Below, piece after piece: positions 11,119-21,217 of a stretch of DNA of 24,744 nucleotides. A program made the translations under genes and the position numbers. This stretch comes from Proteobacteria bacterium UBA4575 (GTDB lineage Bacteria; Pseudomonadota; Gammaproteobacteria; UBA4575), in assembly GCA_002386945.1 (NCBI GenBank), contig DGKH01000021.1, positions 21,901 to 46,644 on the forward strand. Reading direction: 5' to 3'. Each line of letters begins with the position of its first letter. Within the stretch, counting starts at the first letter, position 1. Under the pieces are notes generated by a model. The model did not search any database. It had not been told where the DNA came from and saw only the letters and a list, made by a program, of their open reading frames with translations.

Positions 11119-11589
11119 ATGCGCTTTAACTTTTTATACATGAGTGAGCGGCCACGACCCTGGGCAGAGCAGGCAGCTGAATTTTATTTGAATCGTATTA
11201 CTGCTCAAGTGAAGTTTTCTGAGGCCAGGGTTACGCCTGTCAAGCGCACTAAAAATAGTGTGTTAGAGGTCGTGCGGGCAGAAGAGTGGTCTAAGCTGGA
11301 AGAAAAAATGAACCCCGGCGCTATGCTGGTATTGCTGGATGAGCGCGGAAAGCAATTGGACTCTAAAGGGTTGTCTAGCAAGGTCGAGTCATGGCAGTTA
11401 ACGGGTAGAGATGTCTATTTTATTATTGCTGGCGCAGACGGTGTGAATGAAGAAGTGCGTAATAAGGCTGATTTTCTTTTGGGTCTATCACGTATGACAC
11501 TGCCGCATGAACTTGCACGCGTATTATTCCTAGAGCAATTCTATCGTGCCTGGACCATTCTGAATAATCACCCGTATCATCGAGTCTAG
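11119..11589 (+). CDS. rlmH: 23S rRNA pseudouridine-1915 N3-methyltransferase RlmH
   Basis: RlmH is a small SPOUT-class methyltransferase that uses S-adenosylmethionine to methylate pseudouridine 1915 in helix 69 of 23S rRNA on the 70S ribosome. The 156-residue protein has LLDERGKQLDS, the SAM-binding strand FIIAGADG, the trefoil-knot LSRMTLPHELARVLFLEQFYRAW, and ends with the diagnostic NHPYHR. It begins four bases after the rsfS stop. An out-of-frame ATG at 11115 lies just before the true ATG at 11119 and stops after four codons. Confidence 0.96.
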   Translation: MRFNFLYMSERPRPWAEQAAEFYLNRITAQVKFSEARVTPVKRTKNSVLEVVRAEEWSKLEEKMNPGAMLVLLDERGKQLDSKGLSSKVESWQLTGRDVYFIIAGADGVNEEVRNKADFLLGLSRMTLPHELARVLFLEQFYRAWTILNNHPYHRV

Positions 11590-11597
11590 TTCTGGCT

Positions 11598-12182
11598 ATG
11601 GATATTGTCCTGGCTTCAGCCTCACCGAGACGGGCACAGTTACTAAAGCAAATACAGTTGGTTTTTACGGTAGCAGCTAGTCATATTGATGAAACTCAAA
11701 TGGAAGCAGAGTCTGTAGTCGATTATGTACAGCGTATGGCGCTTCAGAAGGCGCAAGTTGGGCAGTCTAATAGCCCTGCTAACTGTGCGATAATAGGTGC
11801 CGACACCGTAGTCTGTTTGGATCAAAGGGTATTGCCTAAACCACAGAGTGAGGCAGAGGCCTGTGCCAGTTTGATGGCACTTTCTGGTCGTACTCATCGG
11901 GTCTACACTGCTTTGAGCGTCTTATCTCAAGCACATAGTCTGCAGGCCATGTCGGTAACAGAGGTAGTTTTCCGGCAGATTAGTATTGCAGAGGCCCAAG
12001 CTTACTGGGCTTCGGGAGAGCCATTAGATAAGGCTGGTGGCTATGCTATTCAAGGCCTAGGGGCTGGTTTTGTTAGTAGTATCAAAGGTAGTTACAGTGG
12101 GGTAGTCGGTTTGCCATTATACGAATTAATACAATTATTGGCTGAGATGGAAATACAGACGCTACCTGTAATACCACAGTAA
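11598..12182 (+). CDS. maf: Maf family nucleoside triphosphate pyrophosphatase (dTTP/UTP type)
   Basis: A house-cleaning pyrophosphatase that hydrolyses non-canonical or excess nucleoside triphosphates to monophosphates. The 194-residue protein has the phosphate-binding ASASPRR (residues 6-12), the catalytic GADTVV (Asp69), LSGRTHRVYTA, and the GEPLDKAGGYAIQGLG loop that marks the YhdE (dTTP/UTP) subfamily rather than YceF. In E. coli yhdE follows mreBCD and precedes rng. Here it keeps rng downstream, but rlmH lies eight bases upstream. Confidence 0.95.
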   Translation: MDIVLASASPRRAQLLKQIQLVFTVAASHIDETQMEAESVVDYVQRMALQKAQVGQSNSPANCAIIGADTVVCLDQRVLPKPQSEAEACASLMALSGRTHRVYTALSVLSQAHSLQAMSVTEVVFRQISIAEAQAYWASGEPLDKAGGYAIQGLGAGFVSSIKGSYSGVVGLPLYELIQLLAEMEIQTLPVIPQ

Positions 12183-12197
12183 AATTAATTTTAGATA

Positions 12198-12223
12198 ATC
12201 GACATTGAGTATCGACATTGAGC
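12198..12223 (+). repeat. 13-bp tandem duplication over the rng start codon
   Basis: ATCGACATTGAGT (12198-12210) is followed immediately by ATCGACATTGAGC (12211-12223), 12 of 13 identical. The second copy contains the TTG (12218) used as the rng start. The first copy carries an out-of-frame TTG (12205) and puts a GAG eight bases upstream of the real start, which may act as a weak ribosome-binding site. Confidence 0.85.
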
Positions 12224-13702
12224 GAAGAAATATTAATTAATATTACTCCTAGAGAGCGTCGTGTAGCAGTCGTTGAAAACGGTGTGTTACAAGAAGTGCA
12301 TCTTGAACGTTTAGCTAAACGTGGTTTGGTGGGTAATATTTTTAAAGGTTGTGTCAGTCGCGTCATGCCTGGAATGGATGCTGCATTCGTTGATATTGGT
12401 CTGGAAAAAGCTGCCTTTATTCATTCTTCAGATGTGACTCAACTGCCGCATGGCTCAGTTTCAATCAGCGCCGACAATGAGACCGTCGAACACGAGGCAA
12501 TAGCCAATCTATTGCATGATGGACAGCAGGTCTTAGTTCAAGTGGTGAAGGATCAGCTTGGTACTAAAGGCGCGCGCCTGACGACTAATATCACGATACC
12601 CTCACGCTATGTCGTACTCATGCCTTATGCCAAAGGTGTGCGTTTATCTGCACGTTTAGAAGATGAATCTGAACGTAGTCGGCTAACCGAATTAATGGAG
12701 CAAATTTTAGTAGAACAGAATTCACCCTATGGTTGTATCTTGCGCACGGCCGCTGAATCAGCGAGCAGTGATGAACTCAAACGTGACCTGCGTTTTCTGC
12801 TCAGACTATGGACTACGATTGTAGAAAATATTGGAAAATTTGATTCTGTTTCTGAGGTTTATTCAGACCTACCAATAGAAATTCGCACATTACGTGACTT
12901 GAATACCGATGATATCGAGAATATTCACGTCGATTCTCGAGAGACTGTAGGGGCGATGCGAAACTTTGCAGAAAAGTTAGTTCCTGAACTAGCTAATCGC
13001 ATCCAACATTACAAAGGCGCGCGTCCCATCTTTGATATGCATGGTATTGAAGATGAGTTGGAGCGTGCTCTGCAACGCAAAGTCATGCTCAAGTCGGGTG
13101 GCCATTTGGTTTTTGATCAAACTGAATCAATGACGACTATTGATGTGAATACCGGTGCATTTATCGGACATCGCAACCTGGCCGAGACTATATTCAAAAC
13201 AAACCTTGAATCGGCACATGCCATTGCTAGGCAACTACGACTGCGCAATCTTGGTGGCATTATTATTATCGATTTTATCGATATGGAAGAAGACGAGCAT
13301 AAGCGACAAGTGCTGCGTGCGTTAGAAAAGTCTTTAGAGAAAGATCGAGCGAAAACAAAAATATGTGATGTCTCGCCATTAGGTTTGGTTGAGATGACGC
13401 GAAAGCGTACACGCGAGAGTCTTGAACACACATTATGTGAAGTCTGTTCGACCTGTGCTGGACGTGGCTCAGTTAAGAGCTTAGAGACTGTATGTTATCA
13501 ATTGTTTCGAGAAATCATGCGTGCAGCACGGAAGTATGAGGCCGATCAATTAATGGTATTGGCGTCGCCAGCTGTAGTTGAACTATTACTGGATGAGGAG
13601 TCGAACAGCTTGGCTGAATTAGAAGAGTTCATCGATAAAACGATCAAGCTACAAGTTGAAACAATGTATTCTCAGGAGCAGTTTGATGTGGTCCTGCTGT
13701 AG
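12218..13702 (+). CDS. rng: Ribonuclease G
   Basis: RNase G is an RNase E-family endonuclease that matures the 16S rRNA 5' end and helps degrade some mRNAs. The 494-residue protein aligns from residue 1 with E. coli RNase G. Its S1 domain spans about residues 38-128, with the NIFKGCVSRVMPGMDAAFVDIG core. The RNase H-like and DNase I-like catalytic region carries metal-binding Asp309 (TIDVNTG) and Asp352 (IIIIDFIDM). The zinc-link CSTC is at 410-413, within LCEVCSTCAGRG. There is no RNase E-like C-terminal scaffold. TTG at 12218 gives the family N-terminus (MSEEILINITP), and no other start fits. It follows maf by 35 nt. Confidence 0.95.
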   Translation: MSEEILINITPRERRVAVVENGVLQEVHLERLAKRGLVGNIFKGCVSRVMPGMDAAFVDIGLEKAAFIHSSDVTQLPHGSVSISADNETVEHEAIANLLHDGQQVLVQVVKDQLGTKGARLTTNITIPSRYVVLMPYAKGVRLSARLEDESERSRLTELMEQILVEQNSPYGCILRTAAESASSDELKRDLRFLLRLWTTIVENIGKFDSVSEVYSDLPIEIRTLRDLNTDDIENIHVDSRETVGAMRNFAEKLVPELANRIQHYKGARPIFDMHGIEDELERALQRKVMLKSGGHLVFDQTESMTTIDVNTGAFIGHRNLAETIFKTNLESAHAIARQLRLRNLGGIIIIDFIDMEEDEHKRQVLRALEKSLEKDRAKTKICDVSPLGLVEMTRKRTRESLEHTLCEVCSTCAGRGSVKSLETVCYQLFREIMRAARKYEADQLMVLASPAVVELLLDEESNSLAELEEFIDKTIKLQVETMYSQEQFDVVLL

Positions 13703-13725
13703 CTCATTCACTAAGTTAGATACCA

Positions 13726-16700
13726 ATGCCTAAGGTCTTAAAACGAATTACTGAATCTGTATTCTACCTATTGGCTATTATGCTAATGGGTGTAGCTTTG
13801 CTGACTTCAGCTATTCGTTTGAGTCCAGATTTCTCTAATGCGATTGAACAGCGCATTGAGAAACAGCTGAGTGATTTGTCACAGACAGCTGTTGAGATTG
13901 AATCATTACAAATTGATTCGGATAGACTTTCCTTATACTTAGTGGCACGAAATGTTAATTTCAAGCCGCCTGGGCAGCCAGATCGTGATTGGCAAATAGA
14001 ACGTATTTCTATTGGTCTAGCCCTGTTCAAATCGATCGTGCAACAACGTGTCGTACTGGATGAAATTGTGCTGCAAGGCTTTGATCTCCAGTTGTTACGT
14101 GATCAGCAGGGTAGAATCCACGTCAATCAATTGTTTGTTATACCTGATCAAACAACCTCGCAGCCATCACTTTTATCGCAATTACAGCTGCGATTATCAG
14201 CAACAAATATTCACTGGCAAGATCAGCAGTCACAAGCTGATTACCATTTCACTAATGTAAGCGCCTCAGTTGATCCTGTTGGAGATGGGGTCAATCTCTT
14301 CTTTAGTAGCGAGCTACCCAATGCGCTGGGTAAACAGATTGTCATACGTGCAGAAATGGATAAGGGGTTGACTGATTTCCGTGAAGCTAGCATTAACTTT
14401 CACTGGGAACTTAGTGCCATACGTTTGGCAGCAGTGGCTGAGCAACTCACCGATATTGATGGTGATGATATTGTTGCTGTATTAGATGCTGAGGCTTGGG
14501 GTAGGCTTGAAGGGATGAAATTAAATGCCCTGCGTGGATCACTTGCCCTGACACAACTAGTTACACAGAAAAAAATAAATTCAGATGACCGCTGCTTAAG
14601 TGAAGATCAAGTCGAACAAATCTCTATGCGTTACGACTGGTCTAGGCGGGGAGGTGATTGGAAAGTATTGCTGGATGATATTGAGATACAGACTCAACAA
14701 CAGCCATGGCCAACAACCTCGGCACGACTGAGCGTGGTTGAGCACTCTTCTACTGCACGTACGGTAGATGCATTTATGAGCTATCTTGATGTTGGGGCCG
14801 TGTGTAATACGGTGCAGAGTTATGCAGCCTATATTGATATTTTGAATCAAAATTTTCAGTCATTTAAATTTAATGCTGACATCGAAAACTTGAGCTTTCA
14901 ATTTACCCTGTCAGACGAACATCGGGCTAATTTTGATTACTCAGCTAAGGTAACTGATGCAGAATTTTTCCTATCAAATGGTCAGCATCTGAGTGGTCTG
15001 AGTGGCGCTATTATAGGGGCTGAGCAGGGCGGTAAATTCGTCTTTGATAGTGATCATCTAAGTCTTAAACTACCACAGTTGTATCCAAACAAGGCTCTGA
15101 GTTTTGCTACTAAAGGTGAGATGTTCTGGCGCCAGGATGAGCATTTATTACGGCTATATAGCGAGCGTATGCAGCTAAAGAATGCAGATCTTGAGATGGA
15201 GTTTCGCTTAACAGCTGACTGGACGCAAGATGATATGTATCTCGATATGCAGACATTTATACCAACTGCTCAAGTTGCTGCAATTGATGAATATATGCCT
15301 GCGCTTGAACAGTTAGCTAAGACTAAAGGCTGGTTCTCAGAAGCATTTAAAGCAGGTGATATCGAATCTGCCACAGGTATTTTGCGGGGTAGCCTGAGTG
15401 ATTTTCCATACCATAAGGAGGCGGGTGCCTTTGAGTTGGCTATGGGTGTGAAGCAGGCACTGATCGAATATCAGTCACAATGGCCTATGCTACATGATGT
15501 CCGCGGTTCAGTCGCAATAGAGAAAGATCATGTCATGGCTTATTCCGATCATGCGATGGTCTATGACACCGTAATTAATGGTGTTTCTCTCGATATCGAC
15601 TCTTTCTTGCAAGGCCTATTGCGTGTCAATGCAAGTGCCAATGGCAGTGGTAATAATCTTATCCGTTATGTTGATGAGGCAAAGTTAATTGAAGCTGACC
15701 AGTCTCTGTCTGATGTGCTGGGTTTGGAGGGGGATACTCGCCTAGAATTTGAATTTAGTCGTTCTCTCTCATCACAGATAGATCATCCGTTTAGGATTTC
15801 AGGTGAATTTTCTTTGCTTGAGAACCGCATGAGTATACTTCCTCTCGGTATTGATTTAGAAGGTTTGGTGGGTTCCTTATCCTTTGGTGAAGAAGGTGTC
15901 ACTGGAGAAAATATATCAGCAATGCTTCTAGGTAATCCGATACAAATTCAAGCTCAGGCTAATGCAGATGGTGCGAGTAAGATCTTTATAGATGGGACAT
16001 TAGATATTGCGAGTTATCTCCAGCAACGATTTGTGACATTGAAAGATGTGGTTGCTGGCAATGCTGAACTGCATGCAGTATTTACATTGCCGTCACTATT
16101 TGTTCGTGATGCCGCAGAAAAAATGAGCATTACTGCAACAAGTGACCTTAAGGGCTTTTCTTTAGACCTGCCTCTGCCACTGAAAAAAGCTGCCGCTAGT
16201 GCTATGCCGATAGAGCTTTTCTATGATATTGCAACACAGGGTCTAGAGTTGGATCTGAATGGTTTGTTACATCTAAGTTTGGGGCATTCAGAAGATGGCC
16301 TTAACCCTAAAGCTATCGTGCTAGGGGGCCATGCCGGTTCTAAAGATACTGATTTGGTGTCTGGGCGTTGGAGCCAGGTAGATCCGATAGCTTGGTATAA
16401 GTTTTATCAAAAGAATATGACCCAACAGCAGGCGATATCATCTATTAGTGTATTGCCTGAATTTTCACTGCATTTTAATGAATTGTTATTAGCAAACCTA
16501 CCGGCAAAAGAGGTTTATCTGAATGGCCGATATCTAGGGCAGGATTATCAACTGGATATTACGTCAGACCTATTGGTTGGCAGTATCCATATTCCAGCAG
16601 CTGAAGATGAATTGCTGACAGTCGATTTAGAGCGTCTATATCTGCAGGAAGGGACACAAACAGATAATCTGGAAATAGATCCTAGAACACTACCGGCGAT

Positions 16701-17517
16701 GAAGTTGCGAGTGGATGAATTAAAGTTTGATGAACTCACTGTGAATGATGTTGCTATTGATGCTCTGCGCTCTGATCGGGGCCTTGTTTTTGAACCTATG
16801 GCTTTTAAGGCTGTTAAGCTTGATGCGCAAGGGCGTGGCAGTTGGCAGTTAGATCAAGAAAATCAGGCACATTCTAACTTCCAGCTAACATTCAATAGCA
16901 CCGATATTGAAGATAGTCTTAAATCTCTCGGTGCGAATATCACGCTAAAAAATAGTGATGCTATCGTAGAAAGTATTGTGCGATGGCCGGGAGCACCTCA
17001 TCAGATGGCCTTAGACAAGACTACAGGCATCAGTCATATAAGTTTTGGCCCAGGTGTGGTGAAAGACATAGAGCCAGGTGCAGGGCGTTTCCTAGCCTTG
17101 TTTAATTTAAGTGAAATTAGTCGTCGCTTAACCTTGAATTTTTCTGATGTGGCGAAGAAGGGCTTCAGATACGACAGTATTGAGGGTCAGTTTGAGCTAT
17201 TTCCTGGTGGTGATGTGCATACAGACGAACTGAAAATCAAATCATCTGCAGCCAATATCACTATTCAAGGTGACACTAATATCGTAGCTAAAACCTATCA
17301 TCAGGATATCTTGGTAGAGCCGGCAGTGACTAACTCCCTACCTACTGCAGGTGCCATTATTGCTGGTCCAGTTGGTATTGCTGCTGGTTTTCTGGCAAAG
17401 GGCTTCGCGTCATTTATTGGTTTAGACAAAGTCACGCGTATGAAGTATGAAATGAGGGGTACTTGGGAGCAGCCAGAGTTCACTAAAGTCGCTATAAAAA
17501 CTAATGCTGCTGAGTAA
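13726..17517 (+). CDS. yhdP: YhdP, AsmA-like phospholipid transport protein
   Basis: A 1263-residue protein nearly the same length as E. coli YhdP (1266). One N-terminal membrane anchor (about residues 11-29) is followed by a very long periplasmic region rich in beta-strand patterns, as in the bridge-like AsmA/TamB/VPS13-type lipid carriers. It ends in the conserved C-terminal block with SSAANITIQGDTNIVAKTYHQ and the hydrophobic TAGAIIAGPVGIAAG segment. YhdP, with TamB and YdbH, moves phospholipid from the inner to the outer membrane. The rng-yhdP-tldD order matches E. coli. Sequence conservation within the middle of this family is low, so the name rests on ends, length and context. Confidence 0.92.
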   Translation: MPKVLKRITESVFYLLAIMLMGVALLTSAIRLSPDFSNAIEQRIEKQLSDLSQTAVEIESLQIDSDRLSLYLVARNVNFKPPGQPDRDWQIERISIGLALFKSIVQQRVVLDEIVLQGFDLQLLRDQQGRIHVNQLFVIPDQTTSQPSLLSQLQLRLSATNIHWQDQQSQADYHFTNVSASVDPVGDGVNLFFSSELPNALGKQIVIRAEMDKGLTDFREASINFHWELSAIRLAAVAEQLTDIDGDDIVAVLDAEAWGRLEGMKLNALRGSLALTQLVTQKKINSDDRCLSEDQVEQISMRYDWSRRGGDWKVLLDDIEIQTQQQPWPTTSARLSVVEHSSTARTVDAFMSYLDVGAVCNTVQSYAAYIDILNQNFQSFKFNADIENLSFQFTLSDEHRANFDYSAKVTDAEFFLSNGQHLSGLSGAIIGAEQGGKFVFDSDHLSLKLPQLYPNKALSFATKGEMFWRQDEHLLRLYSERMQLKNADLEMEFRLTADWTQDDMYLDMQTFIPTAQVAAIDEYMPALEQLAKTKGWFSEAFKAGDIESATGILRGSLSDFPYHKEAGAFELAMGVKQALIEYQSQWPMLHDVRGSVAIEKDHVMAYSDHAMVYDTVINGVSLDIDSFLQGLLRVNASANGSGNNLIRYVDEAKLIEADQSLSDVLGLEGDTRLEFEFSRSLSSQIDHPFRISGEFSLLENRMSILPLGIDLEGLVGSLSFGEEGVTGENISAMLLGNPIQIQAQANADGASKIFIDGTLDIASYLQQRFVTLKDVVAGNAELHAVFTLPSLFVRDAAEKMSITATSDLKGFSLDLPLPLKKAAASAMPIELFYDIATQGLELDLNGLLHLSLGHSEDGLNPKAIVLGGHAGSKDTDLVSGRWSQVDPIAWYKFYQKNMTQQQAISSISVLPEFSLHFNELLLANLPAKEVYLNGRYLGQDYQLDITSDLLVGSIHIPAAEDELLTVDLERLYLQEGTQTDNLEIDPRTLPAMKLRVDELKFDELTVNDVAIDALRSDRGLVFEPMAFKAVKLDAQGRGSWQLDQENQAHSNFQLTFNSTDIEDSLKSLGANITLKNSDAIVESIVRWPGAPHQMALDKTTGISHISFGPGVVKDIEPGAGRFLALFNLSEISRRLTLNFSDVAKKGFRYDSIEGQFELFPGGDVHTDELKIKSSAANITIQGDTNIVAKTYHQDILVEPAVTNSLPTAGAIIAGPVGIAAGFLAKGFASFIGLDKVTRMKYEMRGTWEQPEFTKVAIKTNAAE

Positions 17518-17536
17518 ATTAGCCCAGTACTAAAAC

Positions 17537-17566
17537 TTGCTGTGGTTAAGCTTTTATCAGCATAAT
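17537..17566 (+). promoter_or_regulatory. Possible sigma-70 promoter for the amidase-tldD-pmbA group
   Basis: TTGCTG (17537-17542) and CATAAT (17561-17566) are separated by 18 bases in the 76-nt gap after yhdP. Transcription would begin near 17573, about 20 nt before the amidase ATG. The -10 matches consensus in five of six bases but the -35 in only three, so this is tentative. Confidence 0.35.
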
Positions 17567-17593
17567 CCTCATATTGAACCAAAGATTATAGCC

Positions 17594-18403
17594 ATGAACA
17601 TTATTGCAAGTATTCAAATGGTCTCCACTACTCGCCGTGCAGATAACCTGGCTGAGGTAGAGCGCCTGTTATTGCAGGCAAAGCAAGCAGGTGCCGAGTT
17701 AGCATTGTTGCCTGAGAATTTTCCTATGATGGCGCAAGAAGACGCTGGTGTGCTGAGCATCAAAGAAAGCATAGGGCAGGGGCCAATTCAGGACTTCCTC
17801 AGCCAACAAGCGAGAAAGCATGCGATGTGGATCGTTGCAGGGACAATGCCGATAGCAAGTGAGGATCCAGAAAAAGTCTATGCAGCTTGTTTGATTTACG
17901 ACGCCCAGGGTGAGCGTGTTGCACGCTACGATAAAATTCATTTATTTGATGTCGAGCTTGAGGGTGATGAGAGCTATAAAGAATCGGCCACTATGATGGC
18001 AGGTAGTCAGCCATTAGTGATTGATACACCTTTTGCACGCCTTGGTATCGCAATCTGCTATGACCTTCGCTTCCCTGAAATGTTTCGTTGCTTAATCGAT
18101 CAAGGAGCGGAATTGATTGCGGTGATGGCTGCTTTTACTGCCACCACTGGAGAGGCGCACTGGGAATGTTTACTACGAGCGAGGGCGATAGAGAACTTAT
18201 GTTACATCGCTGCTTCAAATCAAGGCGGCTTACATGAGAATGGGCGTGAGACCTTTGGTGGTAGTATGATTATCGATCCTTGGGGGCGAGTGCAAAACCG
18301 TCTTGAGCAGGGTGCAGGCGTAGTTACAGCGGAAATAGATATAGCCACCATGCAGCAAACTCGCCAAAGCTTTCCTTGTTTGCAACACCGAAAAATTAGT
18401 TAA
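17594..18403 (+). CDS. Carbon-nitrogen hydrolase (nitrilase superfamily), Nit1/YbeM-like
   Basis: A 269-residue cytoplasmic amidase with the full nitrilase triad: Glu41 in [11 protein letters not shown], Lys114 in [11 protein letters not shown], and Cys155 in [15 protein letters not shown]. The LLPENFP and KIHLFDVE signatures resemble the Nit1/YbeM group, whose known activity is hydrolysis of deaminated glutathione, a metabolite-repair role. The substrate remains an inference. I chose ATG at 17594, where the protein begins with the first beta strand (IIASIQM). Pseudomonas carries a similar amidase between yhdP and tldD. There is no clear ribosome-binding site. The gene ends 14 nt before tldD. 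Confidence 0.9.
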   Translation: MNIIASIQMVSTTRRADNLAEVERLLLQAKQAGAELALLPENFPMMAQEDAGVLSIKESIGQGPIQDFLSQQARKHAMWIVAGTMPIASEDPEKVYAACLIYDAQGERVARYDKIHLFDVELEGDESYKESATMMAGSQPLVIDTPFARLGIAICYDLRFPEMFRCLIDQGAELIAVMAAFTATTGEAHWECLLRARAIENLCYIAASNQGGLHENGRETFGGSMIIDPWGRVQNRLEQGAGVVTAEIDIATMQQTRQSFPCLQHRKIS

Positions 18404-18417
18404 CGGTAAAATTAAAA

Positions 18418-19857
18418 ATGGAATCAATAGACATCGCAAGAGCGCAACTACTAAGCCCAACAGGCTTAGTTGATGAAGATCTTAATAAAGCGCTTTCAAC
18501 TATCCTGGGTGGCGCTATAGATACAGCTGACCTATATTTTCAATCACAAGTGCGTGAGGCTTGGTCACTCGATGATGGCATTGTTAAAGATGCGAGTTAT
18601 AGCCGCCAACGTGGTGTTGGTGTGCGTGCAATTGCCGGTGAGAAGACAGGTTTTGCCTACTCTGATGATATAGAAATGTCCGCTTTATTAGAGTCATCTC
18701 GTGCCGCACGCAGCATTGCGAAAGCAAGTAATTCGATCATAGCGCCACCACAACATATACAAACAGGACATGATCTCTACGTGCAAGACAGTCCATTTGA
18801 TACGTTAAATGAACATCAGAAAATGGATTTACTGCGTCAAGCTGATGAGATTGCACGGCAGGCAGACCCACGTGTGAAACAAGTCATGGTGAGTCTGGTA
18901 GGCATGCATGAAGTGATCTTGATCGCACGCAGTGATGGCTTGTTAGCTGCTGATGTACGTCCATTGGTACGCTTTAATATTAGTGTGATTGCAGAACAAA
19001 ACGGGCGTCGTGAACAGGGCAGTATGGGTGGCGGTGGTCGGTTTGACTATCATCAGTTCATTCGAGAAAACAGTGTTGAAGCCTTTGCTAAAGAAGCGGT
19101 AAGGCAGGCCTTGGTTAATTTAGAGGCGAAAGATGCACCAGCCGGCAAGATGACCGTGGTGCTGGGTCCAGGTTGGCCGGGTGTGTTACTGCATGAGGCG
19201 GTAGGACATGGCTTAGAAGGTGATTTTAATCGTAAGGAAACATCAGCCTTTAGTGGTCGTATTGGCGAGCATGTTGCTAGTGCTGGAGTGACGGTGGTTG
19301 ATGATGGCACTTTAAAAAATCGACGTGGATCACTTAACCTAGACGATGAGGGTACACCAACGCAGTGTACAACTCTGATTGAAGATGGTGTTTTGCGTGG
19401 TTATATGCAAGATCGTTTAAACGCACAATTATCAGGAACAGTATCTACCGGGAATGGGCGGCGTGAGTCTTATGCACACTTACCTATGCCTCGTATGACA
19501 AATACTTACATGTTGGCTGGTGAACAAGCACCAGAAGATATTATTGCCTCGGTTGATCATGGGTTTTATGCGGTTAATTTCGGTGGTGGCCAAGTGGATA
19601 TCACTTCAGGCAAGTTTGTTTTCTCAGCCTCTGAGGCCTATATGATTGAAAATGGCAAGATTACCTATCCAGTCAAAGGTGCAACCTTAATTGGTGATGG
19701 TCCAGATGTGCTTACACGTGTCAGTATGATTGGTAATGATCTACAACTGGATAGTGGTATCGGCACCTGTGGCAAAGAAGGTCAAAGTGTACCGGTGGGT
19801 GTCGGACAGCCGACACTCAAGGTCGATGGCATCACAGTTGGAGGGACGCAGGCATGA
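18418..19857 (+). CDS. tldD: Metalloprotease TldD
   Basis: TldD is the catalytic half of the TldD/TldE heterodimeric zinc protease, which degrades unfolded peptides and, in some strains, matures microcin B17 and assists CcdA turnover. The 479-residue protein (E. coli 481) carries the HExxxH motif HEAVGH (His259, Glu260, His264) in [16 protein letters not shown]. The third zinc ligand is the Cys of [13 protein letters not shown] near the C-terminus. The blocks [21 protein letters not shown] and [17 protein letters not shown] are intact. The last four bases overlap the pmbA start (ATGA). No peptide-antibiotic precursor or toxin-antitoxin locus lies nearby, so a housekeeping role is likely. Confidence 0.97.
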   Translation: MESIDIARAQLLSPTGLVDEDLNKALSTILGGAIDTADLYFQSQVREAWSLDDGIVKDASYSRQRGVGVRAIAGEKTGFAYSDDIEMSALLESSRAARSIAKASNSIIAPPQHIQTGHDLYVQDSPFDTLNEHQKMDLLRQADEIARQADPRVKQVMVSLVGMHEVILIARSDGLLAADVRPLVRFNISVIAEQNGRREQGSMGGGGRFDYHQFIRENSVEAFAKEAVRQALVNLEAKDAPAGKMTVVLGPGWPGVLLHEAVGHGLEGDFNRKETSAFSGRIGEHVASAGVTVVDDGTLKNRRGSLNLDDEGTPTQCTTLIEDGVLRGYMQDRLNAQLSGTVSTGNGRRESYAHLPMPRMTNTYMLAGEQAPEDIIASVDHGFYAVNFGGGQVDITSGKFVFSASEAYMIENGKITYPVKGATLIGDGPDVLTRVSMIGNDLQLDSGIGTCGKEGQSVPVGVGQPTLKVDGITVGGTQA

Positions 19858-21215
19858 GTGAGCAAGAGAGCGTAACTAATGCTGTTGATAGCGATAAGGC
19901 GATGGATATAGAACAAGTAGTGACTGATGCCATTCAGTACGCTAAGAAAAAAGGGGCTGATCATGTTGAAATATCGGCGCGTAATGATAAGGGCTATTCA
20001 GTTAGTGCGCGCTTAGGCGATATTGAAACGCTAGAACATCATAACCAACGTGCTTTAGGGGTAACGGTATATCGTGGCAAGGCAAAGGGCTCTGCTGATA
20101 GTAACGATATTCGGCCTAGTGCAATTGAAGATATTATTGATGCTGCTTTAAGTATGGCTAGTTTTACTGCTGAAGATGAAGCTGCTGGATTAGCCGATGT
20201 TGAACTGATGGCGATGAACTATCCTGAACTTGATTTAGATCGGCCATGGGAATTAGAGCCAGATCAAGCCTTGAAAATTGCAATGCAGTGTGAAGAAACG
20301 GCACGTGCTGATGAGCGTATTGTTAACTCTGAAGGTGCTAGTGTTAGTACTATCCGTTCACAATCTATTTATGCAAATTCACATGACTTTTTGGGTCACT
20401 ATGCCAGTACTCGGCATAGTATTAGTTGTTCAGTGGTGGCGGCAGATGAGAAAGGTATGCAGCGTGACTATTGGTACAGCGTTGCACGTGACGCAGATGC
20501 ATTAGATGCTGTCGAGACGATTGGTCTAAAGGCACGTGAACGCACTTTGCGCAGACTTAATGCACGCAGCTTATCAACTCGTGAAGTGCCGGTATTGTTT
20601 GAGCCTAATATTGCACGTTCTATTTTGGGCCATTTCTTTTCTGCGATTAATGGTGCTGCACTCTATAGAGATGCCTCATTCTTAACTGATGATTTGGGCC
20701 AAAATATTTTCCCAGACTGGCTTAGTATCAGTGAAAATCCTCATATTAAAACTGCATTAGCAAGCAGTCCATTTGATGCTGAAGGTGTGCGTACACAGGC
20801 GCGTGACATTGTTTCTGACGGTGTATTACAAGGCTATATTTTGTCTAGTTATTCTGCGCGCAAGCTGAATATGACGACGACAGGGAATTCGGGTGGCGTT
20901 CATAATATTCGTTTGCCAGAGAGTCAGTACACGCAAGATGATCTAATTAAACAAATGGGTAGTGGAGTTTTGCTTACTGAGTTGATTGGTAATGGAGTTA
21001 ATCCAGTGACAGGCGATTACTCCCGTGGGGCGGCAGGCTTTTGGGTTGAGAACGGTGAGATCCAATATCCGGTTCAGGAAATTACGATCGCTGGTAATTT
21101 AAAAGAGATGTTTCAACGGATTGTGGCTATTGGCAATGATGTGGATACCTGTGGCGGTATTCACTGTGGTTCTATGTTGATGGATCAGATGACCATAGCT
21201 GGTTCTGCTGAGTAG
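19854..21215 (+). CDS. pmbA: TldE/PmbA, partner subunit of the TldD/E protease
   Basis: A 453-residue PmbA (TldE) protein, the non-catalytic partner that completes the substrate tunnel of the TldD/E protease. It has the same fold as TldD but lacks the HExxxH motif, as expected. Conserved stretches are [51 protein letters not shown] and the C-terminal [16 protein letters not shown]. It starts at ATG 19854 inside the last codons of tldD, so the two subunits are coupled in translation. In Pseudomonas and others yjgA lies between the two; here it is absent. The gene ends two bases before the converging DUF3108 gene. Confidence 0.96.
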   Translation: MSEQESVTNAVDSDKAMDIEQVVTDAIQYAKKKGADHVEISARNDKGYSVSARLGDIETLEHHNQRALGVTVYRGKAKGSADSNDIRPSAIEDIIDAALSMASFTAEDEAAGLADVELMAMNYPELDLDRPWELEPDQALKIAMQCEETARADERIVNSEGASVSTIRSQSIYANSHDFLGHYASTRHSISCSVVAADEKGMQRDYWYSVARDADALDAVETIGLKARERTLRRLNARSLSTREVPVLFEPNIARSILGHFFSAINGAALYRDASFLTDDLGQNIFPDWLSISENPHIKTALASSPFDAEGVRTQARDIVSDGVLQGYILSSYSARKLNMTTTGNSGGVHNIRLPESQYTQDDLIKQMGSGVLLTELIGNGVNPVTGDYSRGAAGFWVENGEIQYPVQEITIAGNLKEMFQRIVAIGNDVDTCGGIHCGSMLMDQMTIAGSAE

Positions 21216-21217
21216 TG

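Noticed and set aside
11590..11597. Possible deletion of rod-shape genes (mrdAB, mreBCD) between rlmH and maf
   Set aside because: The joined order is, to my knowledge, common in betaproteobacteria and some gammaproteobacteria, so it is more likely ancestral. The rest of the genome is not visible.
18418..21215. TldD/E as part of a peptide-antibiotic maturation cluster
   Set aside because: No small precursor ORF, cyclodehydratase or exporter gene is present around tldD-pmbA; the neighbours are core genes.
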